Below the pieces are notes generated by a model. It saw nothing but the letters and a program-made list of their open reading frames with translations, was not told the DNA's origin and searched no databases. A DNA stretch of 64,000 bases from Roseomonas sp. CECT 9278. Lineage in GTDB: Bacteria; Pseudomonadota; Alphaproteobacteria; Acetobacterales; Acetobacteraceae. Both the position numbers and the translations under genes were made by a program. The stretch spans positions 24,107 through 88,106 of the forward strand of contig NZ_CAKKLX010000020.1 in the NCBI RefSeq assembly GCF_918698155.1. The letters are read 5' to 3'. Positions 55,149 through 64,000 of this stretch are shown here, in pieces; the first letter of the stretch is position 1; each line of letters starts with the position of its first letter.

Positions 55149-55770
55149 TCGCGGCCTCCGTCGCCTCGGGGGCGTCCTTCTTCTGGCCCAGGATATCGGC
55201 GACCTTCTTGCCGCGACGCGCGGCAACCGCGCGCGGCGAGGTGCAGCGCGACAGCGCCGCGAAGGTGGCCTTCACCATGTTGTGCGGATTGGCCGAGCCC
55301 AGGCACTTCGCGACCACGTCGCCCATGCCCAGGGTCTCGAACACCGCGCGCATCGGGCCGCCGGCGATGATGCCGGTACCCGCCGGCGCCGCGCGCAGGA
55401 TCACGCGCCCGGCGCCAAATTCGCCGATCACGTCGTGGTGCAGCGTGCGGCCCTCGCGCATCGGCACGCGGATCATCGTGCGCTTGGCACGCTCCGTCGC
55501 CTTGCGGATGGCTTCCGGCACTTCGCGCGCCTTGCCCGCGCCCCAACCCACGCGCCCCTTCTCGTCGCCGACCACGACCAGGGCCGCGAAGGAGAAGCGA
55601 CGGCCACCCTTCACCACCTTGGCGACGCGGTTGATGGTGACGAGCTTGTCCTTCAGCTCGTCGCCATCCTGGCGCTCCTGGCGATTCTCGTTGCCGTCGC
55701 GACGGCGGCCGCGGCGCTCGCGCCCGCCTTCGCCACCACCCTCGCCGCCGGACCTCGGTGCATATGCCAT
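55141..55770 (-). CDS. rpsE: 30S ribosomal protein S5
   Basis: Helps decoding accuracy and mRNA unwinding at the entry channel. The 209 residues are longer than the ~167 of E. coli. The first ~38 are a low-complexity Gly/Glu/Arg stretch ([20 protein letters not shown]) and the last ~20 are also additional. The core has [35 protein letters not shown] and [20 protein letters not shown]. Its N-terminal extension is a feature of some alphaproteobacteria. Confidence 0.97.
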   Translation of the reverse strand: MAYAPRSGGEGGGEGGRERRGRRRDGNENRQERQDGDELKDKLVTINRVAKVVKGGRRFSFAALVVVGDEKGRVGWGAGKAREVPEAIRKATERAKRTMIRVPMREGRTLHHDVIGEFGAGRVILRAAPAGTGIIAGGPMRAVFETLGMGDVVAKCLGSANPHNMVKATFAALSRCTSPRAVAARRGKKVADILGQKKDAPEATEAASV

Positions 55771-55783
55771 GTCTGTCAGCCTC

Positions 55784-56149
55784 TCAGAACGACAGCCCGC
55801 CCTCGCGGGCGCCGTCCGCGAGCGCCTTGACGCGCCCGTGATAGAGATAGGGTCCGCGATCGAAGACGACTTCCGTCACCCCGGCCGCGAGCGCACGTTC
55901 GGCGACCAGCTTGCCAACTGCCGTCGCGGCGTCGCGATCGGCGCCGGTCTTCATGCCTTCGCGCATCGCCTTCTCGATCGACGAAGCCGCGGCGAGCGTG
56001 CGCCCCTGCTTGTCGTCGATGACCTGCGCGTAGATGTGCTTGCCCGAGCGGAACACCGACAGGCGCACGCGCCCGCCGGACTTCGACTTGAGCTGGAAGC
56101 GGAGGCGGCGGCGGCGCCGCGCCTCGAGGTCGAGCTTGGTGCTGGCCAT
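55784..56149 (-). CDS. rplR: 50S ribosomal protein L18
   Basis: Binds 5S rRNA in the central protuberance along with L5. The 121 residues begin with an Arg-rich segment, [47 protein letters not shown], and end [28 protein letters not shown], all as expected. The start codon overlaps the rplF stop by one base (TAATG). Confidence 0.98.
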   Translation of the reverse strand: MASTKLDLEARRRRRLRFQLKSKSGGRVRLSVFRSGKHIYAQVIDDKQGRTLAAASSIEKAMREGMKTGADRDAATAVGKLVAERALAAGVTEVVFDRGPYLYHGRVKALADGAREGGLSF

Positions 56150-56682
56150 TACTTCTTCTTACCCTCCTTGCGGAGGATCTGCTCGTTCTCGTACTTGACG
56201 CCCTTGCCCTTGTAGGGCTCGGGGCCGCGATACGCGCGGATCTCGGCAGCCACCTGGCCCACCTGGCGCTTGTCCGACCCTTCCACCTTGATGGCGGTCG
56301 GCTTTTCGCAGGTGATCTTGATGCCGGCCGGGATCGGGTAGCGGATCTCGTGGCTATAGCCCAGCGCCAGCACCAGGTCGGAACCCTGGACCGCGGCGCG
56401 ATAGCCGGTGCCGTTGATCTCCATCGCCTTCACGAAGCCGGTCGACACGCCGGTGACCATCGAATTGATCAGGCTGCGCGTCGTGCCCCACATGGTGCGC
56501 GCGCGCCGGTCGGTACGCCGCGGGGACACCGCGACCTCCGACCCCTTGATCTCGACATCGACGTCGTCCGTCAGGTCGAGCTTGAGCTCGCCGAGCTTGC
56601 CCTTGGCCGTGAGCGTGCGGCCGGCCAGCGCGAGCGTGACGCCCGCGGGAACCGGCACGGGATATTTCCCAACGCGAGACAT
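56149..56682 (-). CDS. rplF: 50S ribosomal protein L6
   Basis: Located at the base of the L7/L12 stalk near the factor-binding site. The 177 residues form two related folds (about 1-80 and 82-177) and start [17 protein letters not shown]. The second half has the [23 protein letters not shown] and [22 protein letters not shown] motifs. ATG 56682 follows the rpsH stop by 16 bases. Upstream in-frame starts would overlap rpsH and are not used. Confidence 0.98.
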   Translation of the reverse strand: MSRVGKYPVPVPAGVTLALAGRTLTAKGKLGELKLDLTDDVDVEIKGSEVAVSPRRTDRRARTMWGTTRSLINSMVTGVSTGFVKAMEINGTGYRAAVQGSDLVLALGYSHEIRYPIPAGIKITCEKPTAIKVEGSDKRQVGQVAAEIRAYRGPEPYKGKGVKYENEQILRKEGKKK

Positions 56683-56698
56683 GTCTGTGCGCCTCCCG

Positions 56699-57097
56699 TC
56701 AGAACACGCGGCAGAGGACTTCGCCGCCGACATTGGCGGCGCGGGCCTCGTTCTCGCTCATCACGCCGCGCGGCGTGGAGAGGATGGAGGTACCCAGCCC
56801 GTTATAGATGCGCGGCAGTTCCGCGATCTTGGAATAGACGCGCCGGCCAGGCTTGGAGACGCGGGTGATCTCCTTGATGGCGGGCTCGCCTTCCGAATAC
56901 TTCAGCTCGATCTCGATGAAGCGCACGCCGGGGCGCAGCTCCTCGGTGCGCCAGGCGCGGATATAGCCCTCGCGCTTCAGCGCCTCGAGCACGTTCTCGC
57001 GCAGGCGGGACGCAGGCGCCTTGCAACGCGACTGACGCGCCGACTGGGCGTTGCGGATGCGGGTGAGCATGTCACCCAGCGGATCGGACATCGACAT
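56699..57097 (-). CDS. rpsH: 30S ribosomal protein S8
   Basis: A primary 16S rRNA-binding protein that in E. coli also represses the spc operon by binding its own mRNA. The 132 residues include [18 protein letters not shown] and a C-terminal [28 protein letters not shown], which is canonical. AAGGA is placed ahead of ATG 57097. The spacing to rpsN is 13 bases. Whether feedback occurs here cannot be read from sequence. Confidence 0.98.
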   Translation of the reverse strand: MSMSDPLGDMLTRIRNAQSARQSRCKAPASRLRENVLEALKREGYIRAWRTEELRPGVRFIEIELKYSEGEPAIKEITRVSKPGRRVYSKIAELPRIYNGLGTSILSTPRGVMSENEARAANVGGEVLCRVF

Positions 57098-57110
57098 GGC
57101 CGGTCCTTCC

Positions 57111-57416
57111 TTACCAGCTCGCCTTGACCACGCCGGGGATCTGGCCCTTCGAGGCCAATTCCCGGAGCTGGTTCCGGCAGAGCTTGAACTTGCGGTAGTT
57201 GCCGCGCGGGCGGCCGGTGATCTCGCAGCGCAGACGCACGCGGATCTTGGCACCGTTGCGGGGGAACTGTGCGAGCTTCAGCGTCGCCTCGAAGCGTTCC
57301 TCCACCGGCAGCTCGCGATCCATGATCACGGCCTTCAGGGCGGCGCGCTTCGGCGCGTGAAGCTTGGACAGCTTCTCACGACGCTTGTTCTTCTCGACAG
57401 ACGAGGTCTTGGCCAT
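57111..57416 (-). CDS. rpsN: 30S ribosomal protein S14 (zinc-independent form)
   Basis: A head protein of 101 residues. It lacks the CxxC pairs of the short zinc-binding S14, so it is the long, zinc-independent form. Motifs: [57 protein letters not shown] zinc-free S14 means this gene itself makes no zinc demand. A 51-base spacer separates it from rplE. Confidence 0.98.
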   Translation of the reverse strand: MAKTSSVEKNKRREKLSKLHAPKRAALKAVIMDRELPVEERFEATLKLAQFPRNGAKIRVRLRCEITGRPRGNYRKFKLCRNQLRELASKGQIPGVVKASW

Positions 57417-57467
57417 GCCGTCAAAATCCTCCGGAACCTGCCGGGCGTACCCGGCGGTTTTCCAAAA

Positions 57468-58028
57468 TCACTTCTGAAAGGGAAGCTGGAACGCCGTGAG
57501 CAGCGCCTTCGCTTCCTTGTCCGTCTTCGCCGTCGTGACAAAGACGATGTCCATGCCGCGAATCGCGTCGACCTTGTCGTAGCTGATCTCGGGGAACACG
57601 ATCTGCTCCTTCAGGCCGAGGGAGAAATTCCCCCGCCCGTCGAAGCCCTTGTTCGCCGGCAGGCCACGGAAGTCGCGCAGGCGCGGCAGCGCGATGGTCA
57701 CGAGCCGGTCGAGGAACTCGTACATGCGCTGCTGGCGAAGCGTCACCTTGGTGCCGATCGCCATGCCCTCGCGGATCTTGAACCCCGCGATGGCCTTCTT
57801 CGCCTTGGTCTTGACCGGCTTCTGGCCGGCGATCGCCGTCAGCTCGGCGACAGCGGCGTCGAGCTTCTTCTGGTCGCCGGCGGCTTCGCCGACGCCCATG
57901 TTGATGACGATCTTCTCCAGCTTCGGCACTTCCATCGGGTTCTTGTACCCGAATTCCTCCGAGAGGGCCTTGCGGACCACCTCGTCGTAGTGCTTGCGCA
58001 GCCGGGGCTGTTCGCGTGCTTCGCTCAT
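57468..58028 (-). CDS. rplE: 50S ribosomal protein L5
   Basis: Binds 5S rRNA and contacts P-site tRNA and S13 across the subunit bridge. The 186 residues contain [50 protein letters not shown] and [23 protein letters not shown] [10 protein letters not shown], ending [17 protein letters not shown]. Its start codon overlaps the rplX stop by four bases (ATGA). Confidence 0.98.
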   Translation of the reverse strand: MSEAREQPRLRKHYDEVVRKALSEEFGYKNPMEVPKLEKIVINMGVGEAAGDQKKLDAAVAELTAIAGQKPVKTKAKKAIAGFKIREGMAIGTKVTLRQQRMYEFLDRLVTIALPRLRDFRGLPANKGFDGRGNFSLGLKEQIVFPEISYDKVDAIRGMDIVFVTTAKTDKEAKALLTAFQLPFQK

Positions 58029-58345
58029 GCGTCGATCACTTCGCCGGAGGCCTTCGCCACCCGGACCTTCTTGCCATCTTCCAGCGTCTTGAAGCCGACG
58101 CGCGTCGGCTTGCCGGACTTCGGGTCGAGCAGCGCGAGATTGGAGAGGTTGATCGACGCCTCCTTCTCGATGATGCCACCCGGCTGGCCCATGCCCTGCG
58201 GCTTCTGATGGTGCTTGGCCAGGTTCACGCCCTGCACGAAGGCGCGGCCTTCGGTCGGGTTGACCCGGATCACCTCACCCTGCCGGCCCTTGTCCTTGCC
58301 CGTGAGGACCTGGACGCGATCGCCCTTGCGGATCTTCGCAGCCAT
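58025..58345 (-). CDS. rplX: 50S ribosomal protein L24
   Basis: An assembly initiator lying near the tunnel exit. The 106 residues have the KOW motif in [27 protein letters not shown] (about 4-30) and [31 protein letters not shown] 58345 shares its A with the rplN stop (TGATG). A longer upstream frame exists but runs through rplN and is a shadow. Confidence 0.98.
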   Translation of the reverse strand: MAAKIRKGDRVQVLTGKDKGRQGEVIRVNPTEGRAFVQGVNLAKHHQKPQGMGQPGGIIEKEASINLSNLALLDPKSGKPTRVGFKTLEDGKKVRVAKASGEVIDA

Positions 58346-58713
58346 CACAGCACCTCCGGCGCCAGGGAGATGATCTTCATGAACTTCTTGGCGCGCAGCT
58401 CGCGCACCACCGGCCCGAAGATGCGGGTACCGATCGGCTCGTTCTGCTTGTTGATCAGCACCGCCGCATTGCGGTCGAAGCGGATCACCGTGCCGTCCTG
58501 CCGGCGCACCGGGTAGGCGGTGCGCACGATCACGGCGCGCTCCACGGTCCCCTTCTTCACCTTGCCGCGCGGAATCGCTTCCTTCACGGAGACGACGATG
58601 ATGTCGCCCACGCCCGCGGTCTTGCGCTTCGAGCCGCCGAGCACCTTGATGCACTGCACGCGGCGCGCACCGGAATTGTCGGCGACTTCGAGGTTGGATT
58701 CGACCTGGATCAT
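58345..58713 (-). CDS. rplN: 50S ribosomal protein L14
   Basis: A five-strand barrel protein forming intersubunit bridges with 16S rRNA; also the docking site for the silencing factor RsfS. The length of 122 residues is invariant. [31 protein letters not shown] and the C-terminal [18 protein letters not shown] are conserved with the family. It begins three bases after the rpsQ stop. Confidence 0.99.
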   Translation of the reverse strand: MIQVESNLEVADNSGARRVQCIKVLGGSKRKTAGVGDIIVVSVKEAIPRGKVKKGTVERAVIVRTAYPVRRQDGTVIRFDRNAAVLINKQNEPIGTRIFGPVVRELRAKKFMKIISLAPEVL

Positions 58714-58716
58714 GGA

Positions 58717-58998
58717 TCAGGCCTCCGCAGCCACGGCAAGGAAGGCCGGGCGCTCGACCGAGGCGCCGTTGCGCTCGACCACGACCCAGGACTTCGACTT
58801 GCTGATCGGGCGGCATTCCTCGATCTGCACCACGTCGCCTTCCTTGCACAGGTTGGCGTCGTCATGCGCAGCGTACTTCTTCGAACGCCGGATGAACTTC
58901 TTGTAGAGCGGATGCATCACGCGACGCTCGACCAGGACCGTGATGGTCTTGTCCGTCTTGTCGCTGGTGACCCGCCCGGTGAGGACGCGCTTCGGCAT
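58717..58998 (-). CDS. rpsQ: 30S ribosomal protein S17
   Basis: An OB-fold primary assembly protein contacting helix 11 of 16S rRNA. The 93 residues show [38 protein letters not shown] and the loop [25 protein letters not shown]. The last ~15 residues (Ala-rich) are unconserved. ATG 58998 is chosen over in-frame upstream codons that overlap rpmC. Confidence 0.98.
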   Translation of the reverse strand: MPKRVLTGRVTSDKTDKTITVLVERRVMHPLYKKFIRRSKKYAAHDDANLCKEGDVVQIEECRPISKSKSWVVVERNGASVERPAFLAVAAEA

Positions 58999-59014
58999 GG
59001 CCGTCGGTCTCCTC

Positions 59015-59230
59015 TCAGGCTGCGGTTGCGGCGGCGCGGGTGCGCTCGCCGATGATGGTCTTGACCCGCGCGATGTCGCGGCGGACCTGCTTGATGCGGC
59101 TGAGCGCCTCAAGCTGGCCGGTCGCGCGCTGGAAGCGCAGGTTGAACTGCTCCTTGCGCAGGTCGAGCAGCATTGCGTTGAGCTCGTCCGCGGACTTCAC
59201 GCGGATGTCGCCGATCTTGGTCGCAGCCAT
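59015..59230 (-). CDS. rpmC: 50S ribosomal protein L29
   Basis: A 71-residue two-helix protein beside L23 at the tunnel exit, part of the platform for trigger factor and [56 protein letters not shown] contains the whole signature. The start ATG 59230 is two bases before the rplP stop region, giving tight packing. Confidence 0.97.
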   Translation of the reverse strand: MAATKIGDIRVKSADELNAMLLDLRKEQFNLRFQRATGQLEALSRIKQVRRDIARVKTIIGERTRAAATAA

Positions 59231-59232
59231 GG

Positions 59233-59652
59233 TCAGGCCTCCGCACCCAGGCGGGTGACGAACTTGGTCTTTATCGGCAGCTTCGCCGCACCGAGCGACA
59301 GCGCCTCGCGCGCCGTGTCGGCGGGCACGCCGTCGATCTCGAACATGACGCGGCCCGGCTTTACGCGGCACACCCAGTATTCGGGCGCGCCTTTGCCGGA
59401 CCCCATGCGGACTTCCGCCGGCTTGGTGGAGACCGGCACATCCGGGAAGATGCGGATCCACACGCGGCCCTGGCGCTTCATCGCGCGGGTGATGGCGCGA
59501 CGGGCGGCCTCGATCTGGCGCGCGGTGACGCGTTCCGGCTCGAGGGCCTTCAGGCCAAAGCCGCCGAAGGACAGCGTGAAGCCGCCCTTCGCCAGGCCAT
59601 GGATGCGGCCCTTATGGGCCTTTCGGAACTTGGTGCGCTTAGGCTGCAGCAT
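59233..59652 (-). CDS. rplP: 50S ribosomal protein L16
   Basis: Contacts the acceptor arm of A-site tRNA and helps shape the peptidyl-transferase region. The 139 residues begin [24 protein letters not shown]. The core has [39 protein letters not shown] and [23 protein letters not shown]. Length is normal (136-140). Spacing to rpsC is 12 bases. Confidence 0.98.
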   Translation of the reverse strand: MLQPKRTKFRKAHKGRIHGLAKGGFTLSFGGFGLKALEPERVTARQIEAARRAITRAMKRQGRVWIRIFPDVPVSTKPAEVRMGSGKGAPEYWVCRVKPGRVMFEIDGVPADTAREALSLGAAKLPIKTKFVTRLGAEA

Positions 59653-59664
59653 GATCCATCACTC

Positions 59665-60342
59665 TCAGCGCTGAGGCGCCTGTTCCGCGGCGCGCTTGTC
59701 CTGCGCCATCGGATCGTGCCCCATGATCTCGCCCTTGAAGATCCACACCTTCACACCGCAGGTGCCGTAGGTGGTCTTCGCGGTCGCCACGCCGAAGTCG
59801 ATATCGGCGCGCAGCGTGTGCAGGGGCACGCGGCCCTCGCGATACCACTCCATGCGCGCGATCTCGGCCCCGCCCAGGCGACCCGAGCAGTTGATGCGGA
59901 TGCCGCCGGCGCCCAGGCGCATGGCGGACTGCACCGCGCGCTTCATCGCACGGCGGAAGGCCACGCGACGCTCCAGCTGCTGGGCGATGTTCTCGGCCAC
60001 CAGCGTCGCGTCGATCTCGGGCTTGCGGATCTCGACGATGTTCAACGCCACCTCGGCGCCGGCCATCTTCATCAGGTCCTTGCGCAGCACCTCGATGTCC
60101 GCGCCCTTCTTGCCGATCACGACGCCCGGGCGGGCGGCATGGATCGTGACACGGGGCTTCTTCGCCGGACGCTCGATCACGATGCGCGACACGCCGGCAC
60201 CCTTCAGGCGCTTCGCGAGGGTCTCGCGCAGCTTGAAGTCCTCGTGCAGGAGCTTCGCGTAGTCGCCGCCGGCATACCAGCGGCTGTCCCAGGTGCGGTT
60301 GATGCCCAGCCGCAGCCCGATCGGATTGACTTTGTGGCCCAT
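59665..60342 (-). CDS. rpsC: 30S ribosomal protein S3
   Basis: Guards the mRNA entry and, with S4 and S5, unwinds mRNA. The 225 residues contain the KH domain with its GxxG loop in [14 protein letters not shown] (about 77-90) and the S3 C-domain with [22 protein letters not shown] (about 164-185). The start [23 protein letters not shown] is canonical. It is one base after the rplV stop. Confidence 0.98.
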   Translation of the reverse strand: MGHKVNPIGLRLGINRTWDSRWYAGGDYAKLLHEDFKLRETLAKRLKGAGVSRIVIERPAKKPRVTIHAARPGVVIGKKGADIEVLRKDLMKMAGAEVALNIVEIRKPEIDATLVAENIAQQLERRVAFRRAMKRAVQSAMRLGAGGIRINCSGRLGGAEIARMEWYREGRVPLHTLRADIDFGVATAKTTYGTCGVKVWIFKGEIMGHDPMAQDKRAAEQAPQR

Positions 60343-60343
60343 G

Positions 60344-60748
60344 TTACGCGGCCTCCTGCTCGGCGACGGGTGCTGCCAGCTGCTGTTCCGCCACCACGAT
60401 CTTCAGGTGGCTGAACCACTTCTCGACGGTGGACGCGCGGCCGCGACCACGCGCGTGGAAGCGCTTCATCACCATGGCGCGGCCCACCTCGGCCTTCGAG
60501 ACGACCAGGCGGTCGACATCGAGGCTGTGGTTGTTCTCGGCATTGGCGATCGCGGATTCCAGCGTCTTCTTCACCGTCACGGCGATGCGGCGCTTGCTGA
60601 AGGTCAGCTGCGCGACCGCGTCCTGCGCCCGCTTGCCGCGGATCAAGCCGGCGACCAGGTTCAGCTTGCGCGGGGAGACGCGGATGTTCCACGTCACGGC
60701 CTGCGCCTGCGTCTCGTCGAGGGTCCGGGGATGCTTCGGCTTGCTCAT
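60344..60748 (-). CDS. rplV: 50S ribosomal protein L22
   Basis: Its long beta-hairpin lines the peptide tunnel at the macrolide constriction. In the 134-residue product the hairpin is [28 protein letters not shown] (about 93-120). The N-terminus has about ten additional residues ([12 protein letters not shown]) before [20 protein letters not shown]. The C-terminus has a short [10 protein letters not shown] tail. ATG 60748 is one base after the rpsS stop. Confidence 0.97.
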   Translation of the reverse strand: MSKPKHPRTLDETQAQAVTWNIRVSPRKLNLVAGLIRGKRAQDAVAQLTFSKRRIAVTVKKTLESAIANAENNHSLDVDRLVVSKAEVGRAMVMKRFHARGRGRASTVEKWFSHLKIVVAEQQLAAPVAEQEAA

Positions 60749-60749
60749 G

Positions 60750-61028
60750 TCAGCCCCGCTTCGCCTTCTTGTCGGCCGCATGGCCGGTGAAGGTGCGCGT
60801 CGGCGAGAATTCGCCGAACTTGTGGCCCACCATGTTCTCGGTCACCTGCACCGGCAGGAACTTCTTGCCGTTGTAGACCCCGAAGGTGAGGCCGACGAAC
60901 TGCGGCAGGATCGTGCTCCGGCGCGACCAGATCTTGATGATCTCGTTGCGCGTGGACGCACGGGCGGCCTCCGCCTTGTTGAGCAGGTAGCCGTCGACGA
61001 ACGGCCCCTTCCAGACGCTGCGCGACAT
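60750..61028 (-). CDS. rpsS: 30S ribosomal protein S19
   Basis: Forms a complex with S13 in the head near the A site. The 92 residues are canonical: [20 protein letters not shown] at the start and [39 protein letters not shown] at the end. ATG 61028 is five bases after the rplB stop; longer frames run back into rplB. Confidence 0.98.
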   Translation of the reverse strand: MSRSVWKGPFVDGYLLNKAEAARASTRNEIIKIWSRRSTILPQFVGLTFGVYNGKKFLPVQVTENMVGHKFGEFSPTRTFTGHAADKKAKRG

Positions 61029-61033
61029 CGCGA

Positions 61034-61870
61034 TCAGCCCTTCGTCGCGTTGCGGCGGCGGACAATCTGCCCGTCGGTCCGCTTGTTGTTGCGGGTCTTC
61101 GCACCCTTCGTGGGCTTGCCCCACGGGGTGACCGGATGCCGGCCACCCGAGGTACGGCCTTCACCACCGCCATGCGGGTGGTCAACCGGGTTCATCACCA
61201 CGCCGCGGTTATGCGGCATGCGGCCCAGCCAGCGAGACCGCCCGGCCTTGCCGAGCTGCTGGTTGGAATTGTCCGGGTTCGACACGGCGCCGATCGACGC
61301 CATGCATTCCGACCGGATCACGCGCAGCTCGCCCGACTGCAGCTTCACCTGCGCATAGCCCTGGTCCTTGCCGACCAGCTGCGCGAAGGTGCCCGCCGAG
61401 CGCGCGAGCTTGCCGCCCGCACCGGGCTTCAGCTCGATGTTGTGGATGATGGTGCCGACCGGGATCGCCGCCATCGGCATCGCGTTGCCCGGCTTGATGT
61501 CGGCCTTCTCGGCCGCGATCACCGTGTCGCCCACCTTCAGGCGCTGCGGCGCGATGATGTAGGCGAGCTCATTGTCCTGGTACTTCAGCAGGGCGATGAA
61601 CGCGGTGCGGTTGGGGTCGTACTCCAGCCGCTCGACGATCGCCGGCACGCCGAACTTCGTGCGACGCTTGAAGTCCACCAGGCGATAGGCGCGCTTGTGC
61701 CCGCCGCCACGGAACCGGACGGTGATGCGGCCGTGCTGGTTGCGCCCACCGGTGGAATGCTTCCCCTCGGTGAGGCCCTTGACCGGCGCGCCCTTCCACA
61801 GCTCGGACCGATCGATGAGGATCGTGCCGCGCAGCGAGGGCGTGACGGGATTGAAATTCTTGAGCGCCAT
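61034..61870 (-). CDS. rplB: 50S ribosomal protein L2
   Basis: A core protein required for subunit joining and the peptidyl-transferase centre. The length of 278 residues is normal. Conserved parts: [52 protein letters not shown] and the C-terminal [30 protein letters not shown] (about 224-253), with the catalytic-centre His. It is three bases from rplW. Confidence 0.99.
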   Translation of the reverse strand: MALKNFNPVTPSLRGTILIDRSELWKGAPVKGLTEGKHSTGGRNQHGRITVRFRGGGHKRAYRLVDFKRRTKFGVPAIVERLEYDPNRTAFIALLKYQDNELAYIIAPQRLKVGDTVIAAEKADIKPGNAMPMAAIPVGTIIHNIELKPGAGGKLARSAGTFAQLVGKDQGYAQVKLQSGELRVIRSECMASIGAVSNPDNSNQQLGKAGRSRWLGRMPHNRGVVMNPVDHPHGGGEGRTSGGRHPVTPWGKPTKGAKTRNNKRTDGQIVRRRNATKG

Positions 61871-61873
61871 GAC

Positions 61874-62203
61874 TTACGCGAGCCCCGTCGTCAGGTCGAT
61901 GCTCTGGCCCTCGGCCAGGCGCACCATCGCCTTCTTCCAGTCGGAGCGCTGGCCCGGACGGTTCCGGAAGCGCTTCGCCTTGCCCTTGACGACCAGCGTG
62001 TTCACGCCAAGGACCTTCACGCCGAACAGGCCTTCCACCGCCGCCTTGATCTGCGGCTTGGTGGCGTCCGGCGCCACCTTGAAGGAGACCTGGCCGCGTT
62101 CGCTCAGCAGCGTCGCCTTCTCGGTCACCAGCGGCGAGAGGATCACCTGGTACATGCGCTCACGGCCGATCACCGGGCGCTTGGTCTTCGCGGCGTCACT
62201 CAT
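61874..62203 (-). CDS. rplW: 50S ribosomal protein L23
   Basis: Main docking site at the tunnel exit for trigger factor and the signal recognition particle. The 109 residues include [52 protein letters not shown], with the exposed Glu in this first helix region that binds trigger factor. It overlaps the rplD stop by four bases (ATGA). Confidence 0.98.
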   Translation of the reverse strand: MSDAAKTKRPVIGRERMYQVILSPLVTEKATLLSERGQVSFKVAPDATKPQIKAAVEGLFGVKVLGVNTLVVKGKAKRFRNRPGQRSDWKKAMVRLAEGQSIDLTTGLA

Positions 62204-62820
62204 GCCAGCCGCTCCTTCAGCGCTTCCACGCCGGCGCGCGTCACCGCGAGCACGTCGTGCTTCAGGATGTCGTACACATTGGCGCCGATGGTCGGCAGCA
62301 CCTGCACCTTCGGCAGGTTGCTGATGACGCGGGCGAAGTTCTCGTCCGCCGCAGCATCCACCACCAGCGCGCTGGTCCAGCCCAGCGCCTTCAGCTGCTT
62401 CGCCACGGCGCCGGTCTTGGCGTCGGCCGGCAGCGCGGCATTGTCCAGAACCACCAGCTTGCCCTCGGCCGCCTTCTGGCTCAGCGCCGAGATCAGGCCT
62501 AGACGACGCACCTTCTTGTTCAGGCTGTAGCCATGGTCGCGCACGACCGGCCCATGCACCACGCCGCCCTTGCGGTACTGCGGCGCGCGCAGCGAGCCTT
62601 GGCGTGCATTGCCGGTGCCCTTCTGCCGATACGGCTTCTTGGTCGTGCCGGAGACCTCGCCCATGCCCTTGGCCTTGTGCGTGCCGGCGCGGCGCTTCGC
62701 CAGCTGCCAGTGCACGACCCGCGCCATGATGTCGGCGCGCGGCGCGGCGCCGAACACCTCATCCGGCAGGTCGATCTCGCCGGCGGCGGCGTTGTCGAGG
62801 GAGATGACAGGAAGCTTCAT
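62200..62820 (-). CDS. rplD: 50S ribosomal protein L4
   Basis: Its extended loop reaches the tunnel constriction with L22. In E. coli it also represses the S10 operon. The 206 residues start [24 protein letters not shown]. The loop is [30 protein letters not shown] (about 61-90). ATG 62820 is preferred; the in-frame ATG at 62826 lies only two bases from the GAGAGG ribosome-binding site. Confidence 0.97.
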   Translation of the reverse strand: MKLPVISLDNAAAGEIDLPDEVFGAAPRADIMARVVHWQLAKRRAGTHKAKGMGEVSGTTKKPYRQKGTGNARQGSLRAPQYRKGGVVHGPVVRDHGYSLNKKVRRLGLISALSQKAAEGKLVVLDNAALPADAKTGAVAKQLKALGWTSALVVDAAADENFARVISNLPKVQVLPTIGANVYDILKHDVLAVTRAGVEALKERLA

Positions 62821-62831
62821 GACCATCCCTC

Positions 62832-63518
62832 TCAGGCAGCGGCCGTCGGGAAGGGCGCATCGGCATGGCGCGCGCGCTTCTCAGCGTCGCGGATCATGAC
62901 GTAGCCACCCTTCGAACCGGGCACCGCACCCTTGATCAGCAGCAGCCCCTTCTCGGCATCGACCAGCGCGACCTCCAGGTTCTGGGTGGTCACGCGCTCG
63001 CCGCCGAGGTGGCCGGCCATCTTCTTGTTCTTGAAGGTCTTGCCGGGGTCCTGGCGGTTGCCGGTCGAACCATGCGAACGGTGGCTGACCGACACGCCGT
63101 GCGACGCCTCGAGACCCGCGAAGTTCCAGCGCTTCATCGCGCCCGCGAAGCCCTTGCCGACCGTGACACCCGTGACGTCGACCTTCTGGCCCTTCACGAA
63201 ATGCGCGGGGCTGAGCAGCGTGCCCGGGTCGATCACCGCATCGGAGCCGACGCGGAATTCGACGACCTTCTGCGGCGCCTCGACGCCGGCCTTCGCGAAA
63301 TGGCCCTTGTTCGCCTTGGAGACGTTCTTGGGCTTCGCCACGCCGATGCCGAGCTGGACGGCCTCGTAGCCGTCCTTCTCCGCCGTGCGGGTCGCGATCA
63401 CGCGGACCTGGTCCACGTGCAGCAGCGTCACGGGAACGGTCGAGCCGTCCTCGTTGAACAGCCGGGACATGCCCAGCTTTTTCGCGATCAGGCCGGTACG
63501 GCCCTTCTTCGCGGCCAT
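62832..63518 (-). CDS. rplC: 50S ribosomal protein L3
   Basis: One of the first proteins in 50S assembly; its finger reaches the peptidyl-transferase centre. The 228 residues include the finger [46 protein letters not shown] (about 129-174). The Gln in GNRQDPG is the site methylated by PrmB in other bacteria. The C-terminal ~15 residues are unconserved. Confidence 0.98.
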   Translation of the reverse strand: MAAKKGRTGLIAKKLGMSRLFNEDGSTVPVTLLHVDQVRVIATRTAEKDGYEAVQLGIGVAKPKNVSKANKGHFAKAGVEAPQKVVEFRVGSDAVIDPGTLLSPAHFVKGQKVDVTGVTVGKGFAGAMKRWNFAGLEASHGVSVSHRSHGSTGNRQDPGKTFKNKKMAGHLGGERVTTQNLEVALVDAEKGLLLIKGAVPGSKGGYVMIRDAEKRARHADAPFPTAAA

Positions 63519-63538
63519 GGCTCTATTTCCCTCTGGCC

Positions 63539-63847
<309 letters not shown>

Positions 63848-63872
63848 GGTGTGGGACCCGCGTTCCTGCCGA

Positions 63873-64000
63873 TTACTTCGAAATCGACGCGACGACGCCG
63901 GCGCCGACGGTGCGCCCACCCTCGCGGATGGCGAAGCGCAGCCCCTCGTCCATCGCGATCGGCGCGATCAGCTCCACATCCATCGACACGTTGTCGCCCG
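63873..64000 (-). CDS. tuf: Elongation factor Tu, C-terminal part (runs off the window)
   Basis: The reverse strand from the right edge encodes [41 protein letters not shown] and a TAA stop at 63875-63873. This is the exact end of bacterial EF-Tu domain 3. Only the last 41 residues lie in the window. Its position just before rpsJ is the usual str-S10 junction in this group. Confidence 0.97.
   Translation of the reverse strand, partial: GDNVSMDVELIAPIAMDEGLRFAIREGGRTVGAGVVASISK

Overview
The window is about 70% G+C chromosomal DNA from an alphaproteobacterium. The gene families point to Acetobacteraceae/Rhodospirillales (a Roseomonas-like relative). That assignment is inferred from codon use, the ribosomal operon layout (no rpmJ; secY-adk-rpsM-rpsK-rpoA-rplQ) and families such as DUF1127, GSCFA and patatin beside bdhA; no 16S gene is present. 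No prophage, integrase, insertion sequence or CRISPR array is visible.

Layout. 1-5.8 kb: ligA, a LysE-type exporter, an esterase overlapping a long Xaa-Pro aminopeptidase. 5.9-11 kb: accessory small and secreted proteins, including two convergent LCCL-repeat secreted genes, a luciferase-like oxidoreductase, DUF1294, a miniature flagellar-rod-like protein and a secreted two-repeat protein. 11-18 kb: an overlapping pentapeptide-uvrD-prmA operon, a BASS-like transporter, a formylglycine-generating-enzyme-like protein and argB. 18-23.6 kb: a luciferase-like monooxygenase, engB and the rpmH-rnpA-yidD-yidC block. 23.7-31.5 kb: a TVP38/flavin oxidoreductase pair, a chemoreceptor, bdhA-patatin, tam and a sirtuin. 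31.6-38 kb: MFS, DUF3293, an RlmI-like methyltransferase, panC, EamA, a PagL-like barrel and a class II aldolase. 38-44 kb: GSCFA and WcbI-like enzymes, two periplasmic binding proteins and an SPFH protein. 44-49.5 kb: endonuclease V, an outer-membrane barrel with a ZnuA-like binding protein behind a Zur-like box, prolyl aminopeptidase and tRNA-Arg(CCU). 49.6-64 kb: the S10-spc-alpha ribosomal superoperon, all on the minus strand, from the 3' end of tuf to rplQ, closed by a strong terminator.

The ribosomal block is canonical. The less ordinary material is at small scale. It includes tandemly multiplied intrinsic hairpins at two gene ends, a 149-bp candidate MITE with 29-bp inverted repeats, several short palindromic units with a GGAAYC centre, and an ~80-nt structured element found after two unrelated genes. 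Other notable items are the LCCL gene pair, the mini-rod protein and the two-gene metal-uptake operon that lacks ABC permease and ATPase genes. Many genes are coupled by ATGA, GTGA, TTGA or TGATG overlaps, and GTG starts are common.
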